Position numbers and translations under genes: made by a program
Part shown: one piece after another, positions 58,456 through 64,000 of the stretch
Layout of the letters: each line of letters opens with the position of its first letter
How positions within the stretch are numbered: position 1 is the first letter of the stretch
From: Streptomyces sp. NBC_00459
GTDB lineage: Bacteria; Actinomycetota; Actinomycetes; Streptomycetales; Streptomycetaceae
Reading direction: 5' to 3'
Length of the DNA stretch: 64,000 nt
NCBI RefSeq assembly: GCF_036013955.1
Contig: NZ_CP107903.1
Location: 3,410,001-3,474,000 of the forward strand
The notes under the pieces: model-generated
Seen by the model: only the letters and a program-made list of their open reading frames with translations
Told to the model about the DNA's origin: nothing
The model's database searches: none

Positions 58456-60750
58456 ATGACCAGCACCGGCACCAGAACCGGCACCGAGACCCCGACGGTC
58501 ACGCCCCATGAGGTCGAGCTGACCATCGGCGGGATGACGTGCGCCAGCTGCGCGGCCCGCGTCGAGAAGAAGCTCAACCGCATGGACGGCGTCTTCGCCA
58601 CGGTCAACTACGCGACGGAGAAGGCGAAGATCGCCTACGCCGACGGTGTCGGGGTCGACGATCTGATCGCCACCGTCGTGAAGACGGGGTACACGGCCGA
58701 GGAGCCGCCCCCGCCGGCCGTCACGGAGGCACCCGAGGCCGAGCCGGACGCGGATCCCGAACTGGCCGGTCTGCGGCAGCGGCTCGTCGTCTCCGTGCTG
58801 CTCGCCGCGCCCGTCGCCCTGATGTCCATGGTTCCCGCACTCCAGTTCGACAACTGGCGATGGCTCGCGCTGACGCTGGCCTCGCCGGTCGTCGTCTGGG
58901 GCGGACTGCCGTTCCACCGGGCCGCGTTCACCAACGCGCGGCACGGCGCGGCCACCATGGACACCCTGGTGTCGGTCGGCACGCTCGCCGCGTACGGCTG
59001 GTCCCTGTGGGCGCTGTTCTGGGGCGACGCGGGCAGACCCGCGATGGCCGGGATGCCCGGCATGGAGGGCATGGGGATCCGGGAGAGCTTCTCCTTCACC
59101 GCCTCCCGTTCCGGCGGCACCTCGGAGATCTATCTCGAAGTCGCCGCCGGGGTCATCGCGTTCATCCTGCTCGGACGCTATTTGGAGGCCCGCGCCAAGC
59201 GGCGCTCGGGCGCGGCTCTGCGGGCGCTCATGGAACTGGGCGCCAAGGATGTCTCCGTACTGCGCGGCGGCCGTGAAGTACGCGTCCCCGTGGGCGAGTT
59301 GGCGATCGGAGACCGGTTCGTCGTACGGCCCGGGGAGAAGATCGCCACCGACGGAACGGTCGTCGAGGGTGTCTCGGCGGTCGACGCGTCGATGCTGACC
59401 GGTGAGTCGGTGCCGGTCGACGTGGGCACCGGGGACGCCGTGACGGGTGCGACCGTGAACGCCGGGGGCCGGCTGGTCGTCGAGGCCACCCGGGTCGGCG
59501 CGGACACCCAGCTCGCGCGGATGGCCCGGCTGGTGGAGGACGCGCAGAACGGCAAGGCCGAGGTGCAGCGGCTCGCCGACCGGATCTCCGGGATCTTCGT
59601 GCCGGTGGTGCTGCTGATCGCGGCCGGGACCTTCGGTGTCTGGCTCGGTGTCACGGGCGACACGGTCGCCGCCTTCACCGCGGCGGTCGCCGTACTGATC
59701 ATCGCCTGCCCGTGTGCGCTAGGCCTGGCCACCCCGACCGCGCTGATGGTCGGCACGGGGCGCGGGGCGCAGCTCGGCATCCTGATCAAGGGCCCCGAGG
59801 TCCTGGAGTCCACGCGCCGCGTCGACACGATCGTCCTGGACAAGACGGGCACGGTCACCACCGGCCGGATGACCCTCCAGGAGGTGTACGTCGCTGAGGG
59901 CACCGACGAGAAGCAGGTGCTGCGGCTCGCGGGCGCCCTCGAACACGCCTCCGAGCACCCGGTCGCCCGAGCGGTCGCCGCGGGGGCGGCCGAGCGGGTC
60001 GGGGCGCTGCCGGAGGCCGAGTCCTTCGAGAACGTGCCCGGGCGGGGCGTACGCGGGCGGGTCGACGGGCACGAGGTGGCCGTGGGACGGCTCGTGGACG
60101 GGCTGTCGGGGCCACTGCCGGAGGAACTGGCCCGCGCGAAGGCGGAGGCCGAGAGCGGCGGACGTACGGCCGTCGTGGTGGCCTGGGACGGCGTGGCGCG
60201 CGGTGTCCTCACCGTCGCCGACGCGATCAAGGAGACCAGCGCCGAGGCCGTGCGCGAGCTGCGCGCGCTGGGGCTCACGCCGGTGCTGCTGACCGGGGAC
60301 AACCGGGCGGTGGCGGAGGCCGTGGCCAAGGCCGTCGGGATCGAGCAGGTGATCGCCGAGGTCCTGCCCGAGGAGAAGGTCGACGTCGTACGGCGGCTGC
60401 AGGGCGAGGGCCGGACCGTCGCGATGGTCGGCGACGGGGTCAACGACGCGGCGGCGCTGGCCACCGCCGATCTGGGCCTGGCGATGGGTACGGGCACGGA
60501 CGCGGCGATCGAGGCGAGTGATCTGACGCTGGTGCGCGGGGATCTACGGGTGGCCGCGGACGCCATCCGGCTGTCCCGGAAGACGCTCGCGACCATCAAG
60601 GGCAACCTGGTGTGGGCCTTCGGCTACAACGTGGCCGCGCTGCCGCTGGCCGCCGCCGGACTGCTGAATCCGATGATCGCGGGGGCCGCGATGGCCTTCT
60701 CCTCGGTGTTCGTGGTGACGAACAGCCTCCGATTGCGTACGTTCCGCTGA
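58456..60750 (+). CDS. copA: Cu(I)-exporting P1B-type ATPase CopA
   Basis: 764 residues. One N-terminal HMA domain ([16 protein letters not shown]) is followed by eight transmembrane helices. A Met-rich loop lies after the second helix ([12 protein letters not shown]), the TGES actuator motif ([12 protein letters not shown]), CPC in the sixth helix ([18 protein letters not shown]), the phosphorylation site DKTGTVTTG, the nucleotide-domain HP (SEHPVARAV) and [10 protein letters not shown] are all intact. Exports cytoplasmic Cu(I). Operonic with copZ. Confidence 0.95.
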   Translation: MTSTGTRTGTETPTVTPHEVELTIGGMTCASCAARVEKKLNRMDGVFATVNYATEKAKIAYADGVGVDDLIATVVKTGYTAEEPPPPAVTEAPEAEPDADPELAGLRQRLVVSVLLAAPVALMSMVPALQFDNWRWLALTLASPVVVWGGLPFHRAAFTNARHGAATMDTLVSVGTLAAYGWSLWALFWGDAGRPAMAGMPGMEGMGIRESFSFTASRSGGTSEIYLEVAAGVIAFILLGRYLEARAKRRSGAALRALMELGAKDVSVLRGGREVRVPVGELAIGDRFVVRPGEKIATDGTVVEGVSAVDASMLTGESVPVDVGTGDAVTGATVNAGGRLVVEATRVGADTQLARMARLVEDAQNGKAEVQRLADRISGIFVPVVLLIAAGTFGVWLGVTGDTVAAFTAAVAVLIIACPCALGLATPTALMVGTGRGAQLGILIKGPEVLESTRRVDTIVLDKTGTVTTGRMTLQEVYVAEGTDEKQVLRLAGALEHASEHPVARAVAAGAAERVGALPEAESFENVPGRGVRGRVDGHEVAVGRLVDGLSGPLPEELARAKAEAESGGRTAVVVAWDGVARGVLTVADAIKETSAEAVRELRALGLTPVLLTGDNRAVAEAVAKAVGIEQVIAEVLPEEKVDVVRRLQGEGRTVAMVGDGVNDAAALATADLGLAMGTGTDAAIEASDLTLVRGDLRVAADAIRLSRKTLATIKGNLVWAFGYNVAALPLAAAGLLNPMIAGAAMAFSSVFVVTNSLRLRTFR

Positions 60751-61542
60751 GATCGGCCCCTGACCGGCCGAAGTTACCGGCAGTACGCACAAGTAGGTGT
60801 CATAGTCCCTATGGAGTCCAACGCCAGCCTCACATAAGCTCTTCACAAGGCTCGCGCATCTTCCTTACGCTTGGGCCCCGGTCGCGACAACCGGGATCCG
60901 GCGTACCTAAAGGACATATGCGGGAGACGCAGATCACAGTGCTGTGAAGGTAACCATCGAAGGGCTTCGAAGGTCTAAGTTGGCGATGTCGGACAGCGTC
61001 TTGGGGGGCGCTGGATGACGTCTGAGGATGTCTTGGGGGACGTCCTCGGAGATGCGTTGCCGGGACACGCACACCGGGAAGCTTGAGCGGCCCACCCCAG
61101 CGTGCGCGTCCCGGCAGACCGCACACAGCAGGAGTACGGCGAGTTTTGCTCGTTTTGCTCAACAGCCGTCACTATGGCGGTTCGGCACAACAACGGTCGC
61201 TTCGGCGGCCTGCACATCAGTGATAGCGAATTCAGGCGCTGTCCTCCGAAACGCCCGGCCGGATCCCGTGGGGGGAATCCGCACCGGGACATGGGAAGGC
61301 GCCCTGTACGCCGGCCCGTGGGGGGACCGTCGGCAGGGCGCCTTCCGCTTTTTGCTGCTTTTTCCAGGGCTCGGTTCGCCTCCGGGGCGCTACAGCCTGT
61401 GCAAAGAGCCCGACCGTGCTCGACCCTGCGGGCCTCCGCGCGCTCGAACTCTCGACACAGGCGCGTCCCTTCGGCTCACTCGCCGGGCGAACTGGTGTGA
61501 ACGTGCAAGCTCACCCGGCGACAGAAGCTCAGCGAGGGCGGC
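60751..61542. other. 790-bp stretch without a convincing gene
   Basis: Between copA and citrate synthase (convergent) lies the longest non-coding gap of the window. Its left part (60780-60960) is clearly less GC-rich, with promoter-like DNA (TCTTCACAAGGCTCG ... CTTCCTTACGCTT around 60838-60871). A short ORF of nine codons starts at 60918, and two overlapping short ORFs run at 60986-61018 and 61015-61086 (ATGA overlap, no Shine-Dalgarno). A U-tract terminator at 61294-61353 closes the unit. It could hold a plus-strand non-coding or short-peptide transcript of roughly 450 nt. Longer frames here lack Streptomyces codon bias. Confidence 0.5.
61294..61353 (+). terminator. Intrinsic terminator with T-tract
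   Basis: Stem arms GGAAGGCGCCCTG (61294-61306) and CAGGGCGCCTTCC (61334-61346) pair perfectly around a structured 27-base loop and are followed by GCTTTTT. The orientation shows it ends a plus-strand transcript, yet copA stops 540 bp earlier. Confidence 0.8.
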
Positions 61543-62841
61543 TCAACGCTGCTCTACGGGGACGAAGTCCCGCTCGACAACACCCGTGTAGATCTGGCGC
61601 GGGCGGCCGATGCGCGAACCCGGCTCCTTGATCATCTCGTGCCACTGGGCGATCCAGCCCGGGAGGCGGCCCAGCGCGAACAGGACCGTGAACATCTCGG
61701 TCGGGAAGCCCATCGCGCGGTAGATGAGGCCGGTGTAGAAGTCGACGTTCGGGTAGAGGTTGCGCGAGACGAAGTAGTCGTCGGAGAGCGCGTGCTCCTC
61801 CAGCTTCAGCGCGATGTCCAGCAGCTCGTCGGACTTGCCGAGGGCCGAGAGGACGTCGTGCGCGGCAGCCTTGATGATCTTTGCGCGCGGGTCGAAGGAC
61901 TTGTACACCCGGTGGCCGAAGCCCATCAGGCGGACGCCGTCCTCCTTGTTCTTCACCTTGCGGATGAAGGCGTCGACGTCGCCGCCGTTGGCCTTGATGC
62001 CCTCCAGCATCTCCAGCACGGACTGGTTGGCGCCGCCGTGCAGCGGGCCCCAGAGCGCGGAGATACCGGCCGAGATCGACGCGAACATGTTGGCCTGCGA
62101 GGAACCGACCAGACGGACCGTCGACGTCGAACAGTTCTGCTCGTGGTCGGCGTGCAGGATCAGCAGCTTGTCCAGGGCGGAGACGACGACCGGGTCGAGG
62201 TCGTACTCCTGCGCCGGGACCGAGAACGTCATGCGGAGGAAGTTCTCGACGTAGCCGAGGTCGTTGCGCGGGTAGACGAACGGGTGACCGATCGACTTCT
62301 TGTACGCGTACGCGGCGATCGTCGGAAGCTTGGCGAGCAGCCGGATCGTCGAGAGGTTGCGCTGCTTCTCGTCGAACGGGTTGTGGCTGTCCTGGTAGAA
62401 GGTCGACAGCGCCGAGACGACCGACGACAGCATCGCCATCGGGTGCGCGTCACGGGGGAAGCCGCGGTAGAAGTTCTTGACGTCCTCGTGCAGCAGGGTG
62501 TGCTGCGTGATCTCGTTCTTGAACACGGAGAGCTCGTCCACGGTCGGAAGCTCACCGTTGATCAGCAGGAACGCCACCTCAAGGAAGGTGGAGCGCTCGG
62601 CGAGCTGCTCGATCGGGTACCCGCGGTAGCGGAGGATGCCCTGCTCACCATCGAGGTAGGTGATTGCGGATTTATAGGCGGCGGTGTTTCCGTAGCCGCT
62701 GTCCAGAGTGACCAGACCGGTATGAGCGCGGAGCTTCCCGATGTCGAAGCCCTTGTCGCCGACGGTGCTGTCGATCACCGGGTAGGTGTACTCGCCGTCG
62801 CCGAACCGCAGTACTACAGCGTTGTTGGTGTGCTCGCTCAC
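61543..62841 (-). CDS. gltA: Citrate synthase
   Basis: 432-residue type II citrate synthase condensing oxaloacetate and acetyl-CoA. Motifs are STVGDKGFDIGKLRAHTGLVTLDSGYGNTAAYKS, GILRYRGYPIEQLAERSTFLEVAFLLINGELP, ILHADHEQNCSTSTVRLVGSS (catalytic His), GALHGGANQSVLEMLE-type segment (SALWGPLHGGANQ) and MGFGHRVYKSFDPRAKI with the second catalytic His. I chose GTG 62841 (VSEHTNNAVVLRFGDG); GTG 62853 and an ATG at 62898 are alternatives that add non-conserved residues. It has been called citA in S. coelicolor. Confidence 0.95.
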   Translation of the reverse strand: MSEHTNNAVVLRFGDGEYTYPVIDSTVGDKGFDIGKLRAHTGLVTLDSGYGNTAAYKSAITYLDGEQGILRYRGYPIEQLAERSTFLEVAFLLINGELPTVDELSVFKNEITQHTLLHEDVKNFYRGFPRDAHPMAMLSSVVSALSTFYQDSHNPFDEKQRNLSTIRLLAKLPTIAAYAYKKSIGHPFVYPRNDLGYVENFLRMTFSVPAQEYDLDPVVVSALDKLLILHADHEQNCSTSTVRLVGSSQANMFASISAGISALWGPLHGGANQSVLEMLEGIKANGGDVDAFIRKVKNKEDGVRLMGFGHRVYKSFDPRAKIIKAAAHDVLSALGKSDELLDIALKLEEHALSDDYFVSRNLYPNVDFYTGLIYRAMGFPTEMFTVLFALGRLPGWIAQWHEMIKEPGSRIGRPRQIYTGVVERDFVPVEQR

Positions 62842-62946
62842 GTCATCCCTCACCGACGTTGTGCCTCTTCTTCGAGGTGCCCTGACTGTCTCTACCATCC
62901 CCCATTTGGCGCAGGAGAGTGCACTCGGGGTCGACCATTGGGCCTA

Positions 62947-62969
62947 TTGGCGGCACTGAGTGCCGCCAA
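62947..62969. promoter_or_regulatory. Perfect 23-bp palindrome upstream of citrate synthase
   Basis: TTGGCGGCACT (62947-62957) and AGTGCCGCCAA (62959-62969) are exact reverse complements around one central G, about 105 bp upstream of the citrate synthase start. This is an operator-like arrangement; the regulator is unknown. Confidence 0.6.
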
Positions 62970-63082
62970 GCTACTCATCCTGCCCCCCTTCGCCCTGGTT
63001 CCGGAAGTGCCCTGTGACCTTTGTGACTCATTTGATCGATCATTTTTCGCGATCGTTTCGACGGCCGCACCGGACGCCGCGG

Positions 63083-64000
63083 TCAGGAGCGCAGTCGGAA
63101 GGCCAGCGCGGTGCAGCGCCGCCCCGCGGACACCGTGCGTACCGCCTGCCCTATCGCCTTGCGTGAACCGACGAGGACCACCAGCTTCTTGGCCCGGGTG
63201 ACGGCCGTATACAAAAGGTTGCGCTGGAGCATCATCCACGCGCCCGTGGTGACCGGGACGACCACCGCCGGGTACTCGCTGCCCTGGGAGCGGTGGATGG
63301 TCACGGCGTACGCGTGTGCGAGTTCGTCCAGCTCATCGAAGTCGTACGGCACTTCCTCGTCCTCGTCCGTCAGCACGGTGAGGCGCTGTTCCACCTCGTC
63401 GAGGGAGGTGACGACGCCGACGGTGCCGTTGAAGACGCCGTTCTCGCCCTTGTCGTAGTTGTTGCGGATCTGCGTGACCTTGTCGCCGACGCGGAAGACC
63501 CGGCCGCCGAACCGCTTCTCGGGGAGGTCCGGGCGGCTCGGTGTGATCGCCTGCTGGAGCAGCCCGTTGAGGTTTCCGGCACCCGCCGGGCCACGGTGCA
63601 TCGGCGCGAGCACCTGGACGTCCCGTCGGGGATCCAGGCCGAACTTGGCCGGAATTCGTCGTGCAGCCACATCCACGGTGAGCCGGCCGGCCTCCTCCGT
63701 GTCGTCCTCGACGAAGAGGAAGAAGTCCTTCATGCCGTCGGTGACCGGATGCTGCCCGGAGTTGATCCGGTGCGCGTTCGTCACCACGCCCGACTGCTGG
63801 GCCTGCCGGAAGACCTTGGTGAGCCGGACGGCGGGGACCGGGCTGCCGTCGGCCAGCAGGTCCCGCAGGACCTCGCCGGCGCCGACGCTGGGGAGTTGGT
63901 CCACGTCCCCGACGAACAAAAGGTGCGCTCCCGGTGCGACCGCCTTCGCCAGCTTGTTGGCGAGCAGCAGGTCCAGCATCGAGGCCTCGTCCACCACCAC
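63083..64000 (-). CDS. RecD-like ATP-dependent DNA helicase (C-terminal part)
   Basis: The visible 305 residues begin with the Walker B region (VVDEASMLDLLLANKLAKAVAPGAHLLFVGDVDQLPSVGAG) and continue through VRLTKVFRQAQQSG, VLAPMHRGPAG, VTQIRNNYDKGENGVFNG and the UvrD_C_2 motif AYAVTIHRSQGSEYPAVVVPV ... LYTAVTRAKKLVVLVG. This is the C-terminal half of a RecD2-type superfamily 1B helicase; the N-terminal half and Walker A lie beyond base 64000. It is upstream of citrate synthase on the same strand, 241 bp away. Confidence 0.9.
   Translation of the reverse strand: MVVDEASMLDLLLANKLAKAVAPGAHLLFVGDVDQLPSVGAGEVLRDLLADGSPVPAVRLTKVFRQAQQSGVVTNAHRINSGQHPVTDGMKDFFLFVEDDTEEAGRLTVDVAARRIPAKFGLDPRRDVQVLAPMHRGPAGAGNLNGLLQQAITPSRPDLPEKRFGGRVFRVGDKVTQIRNNYDKGENGVFNGTVGVVTSLDEVEQRLTVLTDEDEEVPYDFDELDELAHAYAVTIHRSQGSEYPAVVVPVTTGAWMMLQRNLLYTAVTRAKKLVVLVGSRKAIGQAVRTVSAGRRCTALAFRLRS

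Noticed and set aside
60986..61086. Two overlapping short ORFs (10 and 23 codons) upstream of the U-tract terminator
   Set aside because: No Shine-Dalgarno and no recognised family; kept as part of a regional finding but not called as genes.
61028..61591. Plus-strand frame of 187 codons between copA and citrate synthase
   Set aside because: It runs through the hairpin terminator at 61294-61353 and into the antisense of citrate synthase, and its codon use lacks the genomic third-position GC bias.

Overview
The window is a chromosomal segment of a Streptomyces. GC content is very high with strong third-position GC bias, and several gene sets are typical of the genus: mycothiol-dependent aldehyde detoxification, a conservon (cvnA-E), chaplins, rodlins and tyrosinase. 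From memory, the gene order resembles the Streptomyces coelicolor SCO2699-SCO2737 neighbourhood (chpG-melC2-melC1 ... chpF ... chpD-rodlins-acyl-CoA ligase ... mmsA ... copZ-copA-citA-recD-like). I saw no insertion sequence, prophage, CRISPR array, tRNA, rRNA or replication origin.

Layout. (1) 1-7.8 kb: an aldehyde-detoxification pair (metallo-beta-lactamase fold protein and S-(hydroxymethyl)mycothiol dehydrogenase), the fused isobutyryl-CoA mutase icmF, and a divergent OYE-type flavin/FeS reductase followed by a PadR regulator. The icmF/reductase divergent region carries two strong inverted repeats. (2) 7.8-11.9 kb: a minus-strand conservon, cvnA-cvnB-cvnC-cvnD, ending in a P450 that lacks the ExxR arginine. 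(3) 12.2-18 kb: a DUF2087-type protein, two short chaplins, the tyrosinase pair melC1/melC2 and several small secreted proteins of unknown function. (4) 18.3-28.9 kb: a plus-strand, mostly translationally coupled operon for a Wzx/Wzy-like exopolysaccharide (secreted protein, glycosyltransferase, priming phosphoglycosyltransferase, polymerase/ligase, MurJ-type flippase, deacetylase, second glycosyltransferase, Wzz-like protein, GNAT/FemAB-like acyltransferase). A convergent secreted GH26-like glycosidase follows, then a divergent ATP-grasp/flavin monooxygenase-like pair. (5) 33.2-36.7 kb: an LPPTG-anchored repeat protein, a third chaplin and three rodlins. Regions 3-5 together look like an aerial-hypha surface-assembly island. 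Five of the chaplin/rodlin genes have sequences resembling sigma-BldN promoters.

(6) 36.7-49 kb: acyl-CoA ligase, secreted chorismate mutase, VWA lipoprotein, an ABC permease coupled to an unusual secreted-hydrolase/ABC-ATPase fusion, a GNAT gene broken by one in-frame TAG and preceded by a 15-bp tandem repeat, an LppX-like lipoprotein, a TAP-like exported hydrolase and a ComB-like phosphatase. (7) 49-55.8 kb: a myo-inositol catabolic operon (iolC, aldolase, iolB remnant, iolD, mmsA/iolA) with a divergent iolE-like gene; iolB is reduced to 88 codons. (8) 56-64 kb: a small HTH protein, GNAT, zinc alcohol dehydrogenase, a CsoR-type copper-efflux pair (copZ-copA), a 790-bp stretch with no convincing gene but a strong terminator, citrate synthase, and the C-terminal part of a RecD-like helicase cut by the window edge.
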